DNA of 64,000 nt from Lachnospiraceae bacterium (GTDB taxonomy: Bacteria; Bacillota; Clostridia; Lachnospirales; Lachnospiraceae): NCBI GenBank assembly GCA_022845955.1, contig AP025576.1, positions 3,348,001-3,412,000 on the forward strand, read 5' to 3'. The notes under the pieces are model-generated. The model saw only the letters and a list, made by a program, of their open reading frames with translations. It had not been told where the DNA came from and made no database searches. Position numbers and translations under genes: made by a program. Below, piece by piece: positions 28,387-37,088 of this stretch; the first letter of the stretch is position 1, and each line of letters starts with the position of its first letter.

Positions 28387-28752
28387 ATGATTACAGACAA
28401 GTACTGCAAGGAAATATTGGAACAATACCCTGAGTACATAACCAAAGACCAGATGTACCGCATCTGCCATATTAGTAAAAAGACCTGCCTTTTCTTATTA
28501 GAAAGCGGTCTTGTACCGAACATAGACAGCGGAAAAAAGACACGACGCTTTAAAATTAAGACGACTGATGTTATCCAGTATCTCAGAGACAGAGATGATT
28601 ACCCGGAACTTTTTAAGGCTCCTGATGGTTACTACAAAGGAAATGGCTGTAAGAAGGCTCCTGCTTTTGACGAAGTGTTCACTAAAAATGACTTGACCCG
28701 TATGCGTCAGTTTTATGAAAGGTTATTAGAGAAACAGAATATCCCGATGTGA
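28387..28752 (+). CDS. Small DNA-binding protein (helix-turn-helix, excisionase-like)
   Basis: 121 residues from ATG 28387, with AAAGAGGTG upstream; the open frame extends back but without a ribosome site. The segment ITKDQMYRICHISKKTCLFLLESGLVPNID followed by KTRRFKIKTTDVIQYLRDR looks like an excisionase/MerR-type winged helix. The C-terminal half is charged and contains a helix NDLTRMRQFYERLLEKQN. Genes of this type often stand at the left end of Firmicutes ICEs ahead of parA. The stop overlaps the next gene's start (TGATG). Confidence 0.6.
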   Translation: MITDKYCKEILEQYPEYITKDQMYRICHISKKTCLFLLESGLVPNIDSGKKTRRFKIKTTDVIQYLRDRDDYPELFKAPDGYYKGNGCKKAPAFDEVFTKNDLTRMRQFYERLLEKQNIPM

Positions 28753-28985
28753 TGACTGTGGAACAAGTAGCTCAGTTTACGGGATATAACAAAAATTCTG
28801 TAAGTAAATGGTGCAGTAAAAGGCAGCTTCAGAGCTTTTTCATAAGACAGAGGTATCAAATTCCGAAAGAATATTTGTTAGACTTTCTTGTGAGCAGATA
28901 TTTTATAGGGATTACGGTCAAGTCCTTTAAGCACCAGAAATTCAATGAGCAAATCCGTAAGTTGAGAGATGCAGGTCAAAACTAA
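28752..28985 (+). CDS. Small helix-turn-helix protein
   Basis: 77 residues starting at ATG 28752, translationally coupled to the preceding gene. MTVEQVAQFTGYNKNSVSKWCSKRQLQSFFIRQRYQIPKEYL-type sequence is a typical excisionase-family helix-turn-helix that reads like a MerR N-terminus. The rest is a basic tail (KSFKHQKFNEQIRKLRDAG). Its likely role is DNA binding at the element end, perhaps at the GAGAGAAC repeats; this is inference from position. Confidence 0.6.
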   Translation: MTVEQVAQFTGYNKNSVSKWCSKRQLQSFFIRQRYQIPKEYLLDFLVSRYFIGITVKSFKHQKFNEQIRKLRDAGQN

Positions 28986-29050
28986 ATTGCACATTTGAGC
29001 TGCTCTCCATTTCCACATATAATGAAAGCAAAGAAACGGAGGTGGCTCGT

Positions 29051-29242
29051 ATGAGAGAACAGAAATTCCACATTTATCTGGATAGCCACGAAAGGACAAT
29101 CCTGCTACATAGCCTTGTGGAACTGAAAAATCAGCTCCTTGCGCAAGGCAGATATGCGGACTGTGTTGACGAACTGATTTTTAAGGTTACGGGCGCACCG
29201 CTGAAAAAAATTAAAGTACAACACGATTGCGGGAGGGTATGA
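29051..29242 (+). CDS. Small conserved ICE-type hypothetical protein
   Basis: 63 residues from ATG 29051 with GGAGGTGG 5 nt upstream. The sequence (HIYLDSHERTILLHSLVELKNQLLAQGRYADCVDELIFKV) is of a type I recognise from Firmicutes integrative elements upstream of parA, but no function is known to me. It is mostly helical and acidic. The stop codon overlaps the next start (ATGA). Confidence 0.65.
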   Translation: MREQKFHIYLDSHERTILLHSLVELKNQLLAQGRYADCVDELIFKVTGAPLKKIKVQHDCGRV

Positions 29243-29580
29243 TGGATGGCATAGAATTTAAAGAACTGTTCAAGGTAGCTGTGGAAACACTGAGGGAAAA
29301 GACAATCACTCCGCTGTTGGAAGCAGACGCAACCTATCAGGAGGACTCTGATAATGAGGGGATTGCGGAAATGCACTATCTCCAGTTGGATTTGACAGAG
29401 GAACAGCGGAAAGTCTGTAACCGTTTGCTTGAATGCCGGGATAAACAAGATATTGAGTATGCTACCCACGCATATACCGCAGGTCTGTATGACGCTTTCC
29501 GCATAATGGCGGTACTGTTTCCTGATAAGTGGGATATAGATGATATACGGGAGCTGCTTGCAGCAAAGGTCAACAACTGA
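29239..29580 (+). CDS. Hypothetical protein upstream of parA
   Basis: 113 residues from ATG 29239 (GGGAGGGT upstream), overlapping the previous stop by 4 nt. The middle, with LDLTEEQRKVCNRLLECRDKQDIEYATHAYTAGLYDAFRIM, is predicted helical. I do not recognise a catalytic or binding motif. Its place in a compact run of genes before parA suggests an element maintenance role, not demonstrated. Confidence 0.6.
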   Translation: MMDGIEFKELFKVAVETLREKTITPLLEADATYQEDSDNEGIAEMHYLQLDLTEEQRKVCNRLLECRDKQDIEYATHAYTAGLYDAFRIMAVLFPDKWDIDDIRELLAAKVNN

Positions 29581-29700
29581 ATATTGAAGATTTTACATAG
29601 CCGATTGGTATCAAAGCCAGTCGGCTTTTTTGCGTTCTGCGGGACTTTACATAGCCACCCTGACAAAGTGGCTAAATTTATGCGAAAGGAGGACGCATCT

Positions 29701-30528
29701 ATGTCAAACTGCAAAGTGATTGCTCTGACAAACCAGAAAGGCGGTGTCGGCAAGACCACCACAGCGGTCAATCTGGGCGTGGGACTGGCACAGCAGGGAA
29801 AAAAGGTGCTGCTCATCGACGCCGATGCGCAGGCAAACCTTACGATGGCGTTGGGATATAACCGTCCTGACGACCTGCCCTTTACCCTATCTACCGTGAT
29901 GCAGGACATCATCGACGACAAGACGGTGGATGTCTCGCAGGGGATTATCCATCACAAGGAAGGCATTGACCTTATCCCATCCAACATTGAGCTGTCTGGT
30001 CTGGAAGTAAGGCTGATTAATGCCCTGAGTCGTGAGAGTGTCCTGAAAACCTATGTGAATGAGGTCAAAAGGGATTACGACTTTGTGCTGATCGACTGTA
30101 TGCCGAGCTTGGGAATGATAACCATCAATTCTCTGGCGGCGGCTGACAGCGTGGTTATCCCGACGCAGCCACACTATCTTTCTGCAAAAGGTCTGGAGCT
30201 GTTGCTTCGCACGGTGTCAAAGGTCAGGCGGCAGATAAACCCCAGACTGCGTATTGACGGTATCCTGATGACAATGGTCATGCCACGGACAAATATATCC
30301 AAAGACATCATCTCATCCGTCAAAAGCGCATACGGACAGAAAATCAGGGTGTTTGATACCCAGATCCCCCACTCCGTCCGTGCTGTGGAAGCCACCGCAG
30401 AGGGCAAGAGTATTTTTGCCTATGACAAAGGCGGCAAGGTTGCCGCTGCCTATGAGCAATTCGCAAAGGAGGTGGTAGAGATTGGCGAGAAGCAGAGGAA
30501 ACAAAATCGAGCTGACCGCTTACGATGA
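29701..30528 (+). CDS. parA: ParA-family partition ATPase
   Basis: 275 residues from ATG 29701, behind AAAGGAGGACG. It has the deviant Walker A motif KGGVGKTTTAVNLG, DADAQANLT (Walker A'), and VLIDCMPSLGM (Walker B). Such proteins segregate DNA together with ParB and a parS site, and in ICEs they help keep the excised circle. The end overlaps parB by 47 nt. No truncation. The nearby ParB is broken, so partition is probably not working. Confidence 0.92.
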   Translation: MSNCKVIALTNQKGGVGKTTTAVNLGVGLAQQGKKVLLIDADAQANLTMALGYNRPDDLPFTLSTVMQDIIDDKTVDVSQGIIHHKEGIDLIPSNIELSGLEVRLINALSRESVLKTYVNEVKRDYDFVLIDCMPSLGMITINSLAAADSVVIPTQPHYLSAKGLELLLRTVSKVRRQINPRLRIDGILMTMVMPRTNISKDIISSVKSAYGQKIRVFDTQIPHSVRAVEATAEGKSIFAYDKGGKVAAAYEQFAKEVVEIGEKQRKQNRADRLR

Positions 30529-31024
30529 ACTCTTTGAAACAAAAGAAAGTCGTGAGGAGGCTGCCTTAAGCAAGATACGGGAAATCCCCATATCGGAGAT
30601 TGACGAGTTCCCAGACCATCCGTTTAAGGTCTTAATGGATGAGGATATGGAGCAGCTTGTTGAGAGTATCAAACGCAATGGCGTGATGACCCCGGCGACT
30701 GTCCGGCTCAAGGAGGACGGGCGGTATGAGCTGATCAGCGGACACAGGCGCAAAAAGGCGTGTGAGCTTGCGGGACTGGAAACCTTGAAATGCGAGGTCA
30801 AGGAGCTGACCCGTGATGAAGCAATCATCATTATGGTAGAGAGCAACCTGCAACGCTCCACGATCCTGCCGAGTGAGAAAGCCTTTGCCTACAAAATGCG
30901 GCTTGAAGCGATGAAGCGTCAGGCAGGCAGACCCCCGAAAGAAAATTCGTCCCCAGTGGGGACACATTTACGGAGCGATGCCGAGCTTGCTGAAAAGGTT
31001 GGAGAAAGCCACAATCAAAAGTCA
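30482..31024 (+). pseudogene. parB: parB 5' fragment, interrupted by an IS200-type insertion
   Basis: Starts at TTG 30482 with AAGGAGGTGG upstream. The N-terminal ParB/Spo0J nuclease-like domain is present (ISEIDEFPDHPFKVLMDEDMEQLVESI, LISGHRRKKACELAG, ESNLQRSTILPSEKAFAYKM). Homology ends at ELAEKVGESHNQ, where the DNA-binding helix-turn-helix should begin. The frame then enters the insertion sequence and stops at 31072. I do not find a clear remainder beyond the insertion, so the 3' part may be lost or degraded. Confidence 0.82.
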
Positions 31025-31695
31025 CTAACCCCCATTTCAAATGGGGGTTTGATTTTAACCCCTCCGGGGTAGTTCCCGGGTTCCGCCAGAGGCGGGATTT
31101 CGCAGACCTTTTTTACTGGTTGCCTTCTAAAGAAGGCATCTCTACTTTCTTCCGTCCTCTAACTTGTCATTTTCTTCCTGTTCTTGAATGTACTTTAGTA
31201 TTGTCTCTTCGTTCACATTGCCTACCGTCGAAACATAATAACCTCTTGCCCAGAAATGCCTGTCTCCCCATTTGCTTCGATATTCTGGATGTCTGTCGAA
31301 AAGCATCAGTGTACTCTTTCCTTTCAGATATGACATGAATTCTGATACACTCATTTTCGGCGGAATTGCCACATACATATGTATGTGATCCCTACATACC
31401 TTACCATCTATCAGTGCAACCTGTTTCATCTCACACAGTTTTTTTATAATTTCTACGATATCTCTTTTTAACTCCCCATACATTATTTTTCTCCTGCACT
31501 TGGGAATAAAAACAATGTGATAGGTGCAATTCCAACGTGTATGTGTTATACTCTGATTATCCATATGGATACCTCCTATGCTTTTGATATGGCCTGCGAA
31601 ACCAATATCATTATAGCATAGGAGCATTTTATTTCTGGTACTTTGGGCAATGCTACGGCTTTGCCCGTTCCCCCATCTCAGATGGGGGATTAAAA
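31025..31695 (-). mobile_element. IS200-type insertion sequence (tnpA only)
   Basis: About 0.67 kb with one minus-strand HUH transposase. Both ends carry hairpins with similar stems. At 31027-31049 there are 11-nt arms (AACCCCCATTT) around a single base, and at 31669-31689 the arms are TCCCCCATC and its complement. Subterminal hairpins are what IS200/IS605 transposases recognise in single-stranded DNA. The element has no tnpB. It interrupts parB. Exact ends are not certain, because this family leaves no target duplication. Confidence 0.8.
31142..31564 (-). CDS. tnpA: IS200-family TnpA (Y1 HUH transposase)
   Basis: 140 residues starting at the minus-strand ATG at 31564, which has AGGAGGT close upstream; an open extension exists but has no ribosome site. 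The HUH motif is HIHMYVAIPP and the catalytic tyrosine lies in FWARGYYVSTVG. Length and motifs are typical of an active Y1 transposase that cuts and joins single-stranded DNA. No frameshift is seen. Confidence 0.93.
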   Translation of the reverse strand: MDNQSITHTRWNCTYHIVFIPKCRRKIMYGELKRDIVEIIKKLCEMKQVALIDGKVCRDHIHMYVAIPPKMSVSEFMSYLKGKSTLMLFDRHPEYRSKWGDRHFWARGYYVSTVGNVNEETILKYIQEQEENDKLEDGRK

Positions 31696-31699
31696 GACT

Positions 31700-32885
31700 T
31701 TCTCATTTAATTCACATCAGCCCAGCTCCCATCAGTCGATAAAATGCAGGGTTAATAAAGAAACTGGAATCCTGCCATCTGAGCGAAGGGCTTCAGAAAA
31801 TACTCAGGACAGAACATCGAGTCATATAAATCATGAAGAATGATGATTGCGTCGGAGTAACTCTGTCCTGAACGCCAAGCCATACTCAGCCCAGCCGCCC
31901 GGGAAAGGAATTAATATTATGGCGGAAACTTTTGTCACATAAGAATGAGATACTGTGAAGAGAAATTGAGTAAGGATGAATAAACTAAGAGCAATGAAAT
32001 GAAAAAAACGAATAGAACTGGCGGGAGCGGGAATGATGCTGAATGCCCTGGACCTTCCTATGGTATTGCGAAGACCATTTATGATTATCTGGAAGATGGG
32101 CTGCGGTGCAGAAATGCGGGTTGACAGAACGCCCAGTGAGTACATACCTGATGTGCTGTATGGGCTGTGCGGCTTGTTTTGGCTGGGGTTGGATAGGGTG
32201 CCTGTATGCAAACCCCTTTTTCAGGGCACTGTTGGGACTGCCAACTGAGTCCATGCCAGCTCAGCCGTTACTCGGAGACATCAGCGTTCAGCAAGGAAAA
32301 CGTTTTCCCTGTTTTGAAATAACCTCCTGCTACAAAAATAAGAGAGGAGTCCTTTCGCCCGCATACCCTTCCCGTTCAGCCAAAGGCGCAACGAAGCCGA
32401 TAGCCCCTTAATAAAGAATCCAATAGGATTCCCGACTGGGAGTTATATTGAGTAAAAAAGAGCAAAAGGGAACCGCCAGGCCCCAAACAGTTGAAGCCGG
32501 CGGCAACCTTTAATATATATAGGGTAACACAAAATCACTGTTTTTGAAAGGAGGTAAGAGGAGCTTTACAAAAGGCGGACGTATTGTTTAACGTCCGCCG
32601 GTGCAAAAGAAAGGAAAAACTAACCATCCGCCGTGAAGGCGGTAGAGATGAATTAATGTCTCTATATTTATACTACCACTTTTTACATCTCTTGTCAGGA
32701 AAAAACAGAATCTTTATATTTTTTATATCATTCAAATTCAACATCAACACCCCTTTTTCCCAAATGGACCAATTTTAAAACAGACCTGAAATTCGATTCC
32801 TGCAATTTTCCTTTCGTGCATATTTCCGGCAGGAAACGAATATCGGAAAGGAGGATGCAGGGATTTTAATGCCCTGCAGCGATGC
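31700..32885 (+). other. 1.2 kb of degraded or non-coding sequence
   Basis: No convincing gene. It includes an open frame at 32033-32248 preceded by GGGAGCGGG that would give 71 residues with a hydrophobic middle; it is unrecognised and could be a gene remnant. A perfect 8-bp hairpin, GGCGGACG with CGTCCGCC, lies near 32573-32599, and AAAGGAGG occurs at about 32548 and 32846 without a matching good gene. The region may be the decayed continuation of parB and following genes. Confidence 0.4.
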
Positions 32886-33455
32886 ATGGAGACTGAAAAA
32901 AAGATTAACAGAAAGTTATGGGCTGCAACTGGGATACTGGCCGCGGCATCCGTTGCTCTGTTCCTGAAGGGAAGGGCAGATATAAAAAAAGCTGAAAAGG
33001 TAAAACGCAGGGTGGCAAAACTCGCCAAAGAAAACCTGACTGTTACAGAAATCGCATGCGATGGGCTGGGGATTCCCAGGACGTGGAAGGACGGGAAGAA
33101 CAGGAAGCTCCCGATTGATTCCGAAGAGGCTGCCGGCTATCGTATGCTCAAGTCAGTGCAGGATGCGGAACGTGCCCTTAACCGGGCAGTCATAGCCTGT
33201 GTTTCCAAGCTGGAAGATGAAAAATGCAGCCTCGAATTTATCAGGGAGCTGGTATGCGGCGATTATAATGTGACCTCAGCCACCCCAATCAGCGTCCAGC
33301 GCAGGAATGCGGAAACCACAGTGGAAATCGTGGAAGAGTGCCTTGGGTCACTGAAGGATGTCTATTTGGATGATATTTCCCACGAAACACTCATCAAAGC
33401 GGCTGTACTCCTGGAGAATGATATTTTGTGGGCTGTCTGGAGGGGGAGCAGATGA
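32886..33455 (+). CDS. Hypothetical protein with N-terminal membrane segment
   Basis: 189 residues from ATG 32886. A basic start is followed by a hydrophobic stretch (LWAATGILAAASVALFL, about residues 11-27), then a charged soluble part with many Lys/Glu, probably a single-pass membrane protein. The strong AAAGGAGG upstream serves an ATG at 32870 in another frame, so a small indel near the start cannot be ruled out. The stop overlaps the start of the next gene (ATGA), so the two are coupled. Function unknown. Confidence 0.55.
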   Translation: METEKKINRKLWAATGILAAASVALFLKGRADIKKAEKVKRRVAKLAKENLTVTEIACDGLGIPRTWKDGKNRKLPIDSEEAAGYRMLKSVQDAERALNRAVIACVSKLEDEKCSLEFIRELVCGDYNVTSATPISVQRRNAETTVEIVEECLGSLKDVYLDDISHETLIKAAVLLENDILWAVWRGSR

Positions 33456-34477
33456 GGGTCGCAAAGGGCAGACTGTGCCGTCTGGCAGCCGCTGCCGTAA
33501 TTTTGCCGTCACTGGTCATGCCGAACATCAAAGCCCAGGCTATTGAAGCCGGCTTCTATTATGGAAGTGCCTTTTCCAGCTGCTATATGTATGAAGACGC
33601 AGACAGCAGCTCAGAAAAGATTGCTTTCCTCGATGAGGGAGCCATCTGTCGTGTACTGGATGAGGAGGGAAACTATCTGAGGGTGTTTTCTGGCGGATAT
33701 ACCGGATACATCAGAGCTTCCGTCCTGGATTCCAGCACAGAGACGATGGAAGAGGTAACTTCTAAAATCGGTGTATCGGCGGATACAGATATCAATATCT
33801 ACTCCGAAGCCAGCACCAGCTCAGCCATCATTGCGGAACGCCTTGAGGGAGCAACAGAAGCAGTCTGCACTGATAAGGAAAAGGATGGATGGTATTACAT
33901 CGAATTTCGAGCAGACAGCAATGGCGATATGGAATATGGCTGGGTAAAGGAAGATGATGTTACTCCTGCTCGGATCGTCCTGGATGCGGAACCTTATCTT
34001 GGTGAGCCTGACAATGAAGGGATCATCATTGCAGACAGAGAGGATTTCATCCTGGAAGAAGCAGATAGGCTGAGAGAAAAGGCAAAAGACCTGGCAGGGA
34101 AACTGACTGAGAAGGATGAAGAGGAAGAAGCTCCCGTACAACAGAAACCGAGAGTGGAAAATATAAAACCCGGTGTCCTGAACAGGCAAAATGGCACAGT
34201 TATGGGCCCCAGCGGGAAAGAGACCTACTACAACCTGAATATGAGTGGCGTGGTAAAGATCATGCGGCGCCAGGGATTCTCCGAAGAGGAATATCCTTAC
34301 TGGGTACGCGAAGACGGCTGCAAGATGCTTGGGCCGTATATCATGTGTGCAGCTGACCTGGCTTTACGGACAAGGGGAAGTCTTGTGGAAAGCAGCCTTG
34401 GGACATGCATTGTGGCTGATACCGGTGACTTTATATATGCCAACCCTACCCAGATCGACATTGCGGTTGACTGGTGA
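33452..34477 (+). CDS. Secreted SH3b-repeat protein with C-terminal barrel-like domain
   Basis: 341 residues from ATG 33452 with GGAGGGGGAG upstream. There is a signal peptide of about 30 residues (LCRLAAAAVILPSLVMPNIKAQA). Two bacterial SH3 repeats follow (about 45-90 with YTGYIRASVLD, and 100-155 with YGWVKEDDVT), then a charged linker. The C-terminal domain (about 255-341) reads YPYWVREDGCKMLGPYIMCAADLALR, SLGTCIVADTG and NPTQIDIAVDW. That end resembles proteins of Firmicutes mobile elements and prophages with 3D/RlpA-like barrels. It is probably a cell-wall-associated accessory protein; no catalytic site is assigned. Confidence 0.7.
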   Translation: MRVAKGRLCRLAAAAVILPSLVMPNIKAQAIEAGFYYGSAFSSCYMYEDADSSSEKIAFLDEGAICRVLDEEGNYLRVFSGGYTGYIRASVLDSSTETMEEVTSKIGVSADTDINIYSEASTSSAIIAERLEGATEAVCTDKEKDGWYYIEFRADSNGDMEYGWVKEDDVTPARIVLDAEPYLGEPDNEGIIIADREDFILEEADRLREKAKDLAGKLTEKDEEEEAPVQQKPRVENIKPGVLNRQNGTVMGPSGKETYYNLNMSGVVKIMRRQGFSEEEYPYWVREDGCKMLGPYIMCAADLALRTRGSLVESSLGTCIVADTGDFIYANPTQIDIAVDW

Positions 34478-34507
34478 CTGGGTACGGTTGAGAGAGGATG
34501 TACTGAT

Positions 34508-34909
34508 ATGGGCTTCAAACTATACGGCGTGGACAGGGTGATCCTTACCCTGTTCATTTTCTGCGTAACAGTTGGCGTGGTCCTTGCTGCAGCAGACATG
34601 CGCGAAAGCAGTTATTACACGTACGAAACCACCGTCACTATGGTTGGATATGCTTCAGATGGAAAAACACCAGTTTGGTCATATAATGTCAATGGGGAAA
34701 CCATTGTCAATTATCCAGGGGCTTCAGGGAGAAGAGGAGAAAGAAGAAATGATCTTTTTTGTATTAATTTTCGTTCTTATGGCAATAACAGCAATCACCA
34801 TCGGAGCGATCATTTTGCACACAGCGAGAAAACACGAAAGGAGATGTACCGGGACAGCAAAGGGAAGAGTCGTTGCCATGAACAAATACCGTCCTCCGTC
34901 CCGACATAG
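34508..34909 (+). CDS. Small hypothetical membrane or secreted protein
   Basis: 133 residues from ATG 34508, behind GAGAGGATG. The start has one hydrophobic segment (VILTLFIFCVTVGVVLAAA), then a short extracellular-like part YYTYETTVTMVGYASDGKTPVWSYNVNGETIVNYPG. The last 55 residues overlap the next gene and have odd composition, so a frameshift or premature read-through is possible. Position between the SH3 protein and a DUF3592 protein suggests a membrane-associated group. Function unknown. Confidence 0.45.
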   Translation: MGFKLYGVDRVILTLFIFCVTVGVVLAAADMRESSYYTYETTVTMVGYASDGKTPVWSYNVNGETIVNYPGASGRRGERRNDLFCINFRSYGNNSNHHRSDHFAHSEKTRKEMYRDSKGKSRCHEQIPSSVPT

Positions 34910-35180
34910 AGGAGAGGTAAGGAGTTCTTACGCCCAACCCATTATTGAGTTTACAGACCAAAATGGAGAGATCCATCAGTTTCCGCTTAAAGTAGTATCA
35001 AATCCTCCGAAGTATGTCCCTGGAGATGAGGTCGAAGTCCGTTATAACCCTCAATATCCGGAAGAAGCATATATCGGAAAACATAGCCAATATCGTCTGG
35101 CTGCGATCATCTTTATTTTTGTCGGGGTGGTGTTTATCCTTTTTTGGGCACTAATGTTTGCTATTACACTGGCAGTCTGA
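34749..35180 (+). CDS. DUF3592-type membrane protein
   Basis: 143 residues from ATG 34749 with GAGGAGAAAGA upstream. It has one membrane helix at the start (IFFVLIFVLMAITAITIGAIIL), a central extracytoplasmic DUF3592-like domain (YAQPIIEFTDQNGEIHQF and GDEVEVRYNPQYPEEAYI), and a second helix at the end (LAAIIFIFVGVVFILFWALM). The role of the family is unknown. It overlaps the preceding frame by about 160 nt; a rho-independent terminator follows. Confidence 0.7.
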   Translation: MIFFVLIFVLMAITAITIGAIILHTARKHERRCTGTAKGRVVAMNKYRPPSRHRGEVRSSYAQPIIEFTDQNGEIHQFPLKVVSNPPKYVPGDEVEVRYNPQYPEEAYIGKHSQYRLAAIIFIFVGVVFILFWALMFAITLAV

Positions 35181-35190
35181 GTCTGTAAAG

Positions 35191-35223
35191 GCGGACAGGG
35201 ATATTTTCTCTGCCCGCTTTTTT
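35191..35223 (+). terminator. Rho-independent terminator
   Basis: GCGGACAGGGA and TCTGCCCGC form a stem of about 11 pairs with one mismatch and a short AT-rich loop, followed by TTTTTT. It lies 11 nt after the DUF3592 stop and ends that transcription unit. Confidence 0.82.
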
Positions 35224-35369
35224 GTTAACCTCTCAGCCACAGCTCCTCAAAGCCACTCATCCCGCTTTCAATGGATATATATGCGCTTTGCACCCAGATT
35301 TTCCTGGATACTCTTTCTCACATATTTCCTATGTAACTATTGACTACGTGTTAAGAAGGATGAGAGTGT

Positions 35370-36002
35370 ATGAGTAATAGTACATATCGGTACAAGCTTC
35401 TGAAAAAAGTGATCGACCTGTCGGAAGGCAGCGAATGGGACAGCGCCGTCAAGGAGTGGGAGATTGACGGCGTGGAGGAGGATGAGGACTGTTCTGCGAC
35501 CTGCGTATGCGGGAAAGAGAATCTGAGGTATCTGTTCACAATCCAAAACAGCAAAAACGAAAATACCCTTTCCCCAATCGGAAGCTCCTGCATCAAGAAA
35601 TTTGGAAGATCCGACCTAAGTGAGGAGACTGGTGTCCTGGAGAAGCTGTTCCAACTGTACCATGCGATTGAGAACGGGGAATTCATTACATTGTCACCGG
35701 ATTTCTTTTCCAGGAAGCTTCTGGCTTACCTGTACGAAGAAGATGTCTTCCAGCCCAGCCGGTTCAACCACTATGACGGGGAAAACGATTACGATTTTCT
35801 ACTGAAAATGTTCAATAAGCGGGATAAAACTTCAATCACGCAGCTACAGCAGAAGAAGATCAATGCAATCATCATGACGTCCATCAGGCCCTACCTGGAA
35901 GCAGTGGTTCAAAACAGGATCCGGAAGGGAAATGGACAGCCAGGAAAAGCCGCAGGTAAAGTTGATACCAGGATGCGGTATGCAGAAAGGGAGGGAAAAT
36001 GA
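35370..36002 (+). CDS. Hypothetical mobile-element protein with Cys pair
   Basis: 210 residues from ATG 35370. The middle has CSATCVCGKENLRYLFTIQN and IGSSCIKKFGR, so four cysteines may bind zinc. The later part is helical and basic. Proteins of this layout are known to me from Lachnospiraceae ICEs and prophages without assigned function. The stop overlaps the next gene (ATGA). No ribosome site stands out; GAGTGT precedes the start. Confidence 0.6.
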   Translation: MSNSTYRYKLLKKVIDLSEGSEWDSAVKEWEIDGVEEDEDCSATCVCGKENLRYLFTIQNSKNENTLSPIGSSCIKKFGRSDLSEETGVLEKLFQLYHAIENGEFITLSPDFFSRKLLAYLYEEDVFQPSRFNHYDGENDYDFLLKMFNKRDKTSITQLQQKKINAIIMTSIRPYLEAVVQNRIRKGNGQPGKAAGKVDTRMRYAEREGK

Positions 36003-36310
36003 GCAGATTTGATGTGGAGGAATTTGGTTTCTGTGCTGGCGATTTCGACCAGTTAGTCGTAAACGCCAAAAAATATACGAAAGAGCAGACGGTAGAGATT
36101 TTTAACCGTGATTATGAATATAAAAGGCTGAAAGCCAGGCTGGAGGATGTTGGAAGCGGATATGTCCGGTATTTTGTACGCCCGTCACAGGATATGTGCC
36201 GGGATACCATGGATGGAGTTTATGGCTTTGTCGATGGACCAGGAAAGGGCGCATTTCCTGTCTGGATACTGACTCTGGCTGAGCTTGAGCCGTCGTCGGA
36301 TGCGAAATAA
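35999..36310 (+). CDS. Small hypothetical protein
   Basis: 103 residues from ATG 35999, overlapping the preceding stop by 4 nt, so translationally coupled. GAGGGAAA lies upstream. Composition is mixed, with no membrane segment or known motif; SGYVRYFVRPSQDMCRDTMDGVYGFVDGPGKGAFPVWIL reads like a compact beta-rich fold. Function unknown. Confidence 0.55.
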   Translation: MSRFDVEEFGFCAGDFDQLVVNAKKYTKEQTVEIFNRDYEYKRLKARLEDVGSGYVRYFVRPSQDMCRDTMDGVYGFVDGPGKGAFPVWILTLAELEPSSDAK

Positions 36311-36383
36311 AAAGCCTCTGTACCTGTGCTTAAAAATGTTATTCATATCGGTGCAAACAGGCTTAGTATATGAGGAGAAAATG

Positions 36384-36503
36384 ATGAGAAAGAAAATATT
36401 GTATCCATTACTTATTATAGCGGAAATAATCGCTGCCTTCCTTTATTATTCATACCAAAAATGTAAGTATTCCGAAATTGCGCGTGAATTCTTCACACAA
36501 AGC
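36384..36503 (+). pseudogene. Small membrane protein gene, interrupted by IS605-type element
   Basis: Begins at ATG 36384 (36381 also possible) with GAGGAGAAA upstream. The visible part is a membrane segment (ILYPLLIIAEIIAAFLYYSY) and a short tail KCKYSEIAREFFTQ. After about 40 codons it enters the left hairpin of the IS605-type element and continues in junk to 36635. The original end was not recognised on the other side. Confidence 0.5.
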
Positions 36504-36653
36504 AAGCCAAGGAAGCCCCCGGTTTCAACCGTGGGGAGGAATTGGCACATACCCAATATTAAGAAAATCATAAGAATTTTTCTGCAATTAGAACATATGT
36601 TTCTGATAGTAATTAATTGTATGAAAAATATTTGATTTAATAGGTATTAGATT

Positions 36654-37067
36654 ATGGATTACTCTTCTGCTGAGAAAAAATACCGTACATCGGAACATCT
36701 GACATACAGCTGCCAGTACCATGTAATCTTCTGTCCCAAATACAGGAGGAAGGTGCTGATGCCGCCAATCGACCAGGCCCTGAAGGAGCTATTCCTCGAA
36801 ATAGCTGACGAATACGGATTTTCCATCCCGGACATGGAAGTCATGCCCGACCATGTACACCTGATCATTGACTGCAGCCCCAGGTTCGGTGTCATGAACT
36901 GCGTCAGGAAACTGAAGGGCATCTCCTCCCGCAGGATGCGAGACCGGTTCCCGGAACTGAAAAGCAAGCTCCCTACCCTGTGGACAAGGAGTTCTTTCAT
37001 TTCCTCCGTAGGGAGCGTATCCCTGGCAGTCGTCCAGCAGTATATAGAGAACCAGAAAAACAAATAG
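36654..37067 (+). CDS. tnpA: IS605-type TnpA, catalytic tyrosine apparently replaced
   Basis: 137 residues. The HUH motif PDHVHLIID and the fold signature YHVIFCPKYRRKVL are clear. At the catalytic tyrosine position most relatives read like LWTRSYFVSTAG; here it is LWTRSSFISSVG, with a TCT codon where TAT is expected. If the alignment is right, the enzyme cannot form its DNA-tyrosine intermediate and the element would be immobile without help. No frameshift. The start at ATG 36654 has no strong ribosome site. Confidence 0.85.
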   Translation: MDYSSAEKKYRTSEHLTYSCQYHVIFCPKYRRKVLMPPIDQALKELFLEIADEYGFSIPDMEVMPDHVHLIIDCSPRFGVMNCVRKLKGISSRRMRDRFPELKSKLPTLWTRSSFISSVGSVSLAVVQQYIENQKNK

Positions 37068-37088
37068 CCTACGAAAGGACATCCCCCT

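Noticed and set aside
31831..32211. 126-codon minus-strand open frame after the IS200 element
   Set aside because: Low-complexity, no ribosome site, composition not protein-like, and it overlaps another weak frame; treated as non-coding.
32584..32778. 64-codon frame with AT-rich hydrophobic sequence
   Set aside because: It overlaps an inverted repeat and lacks coding character.
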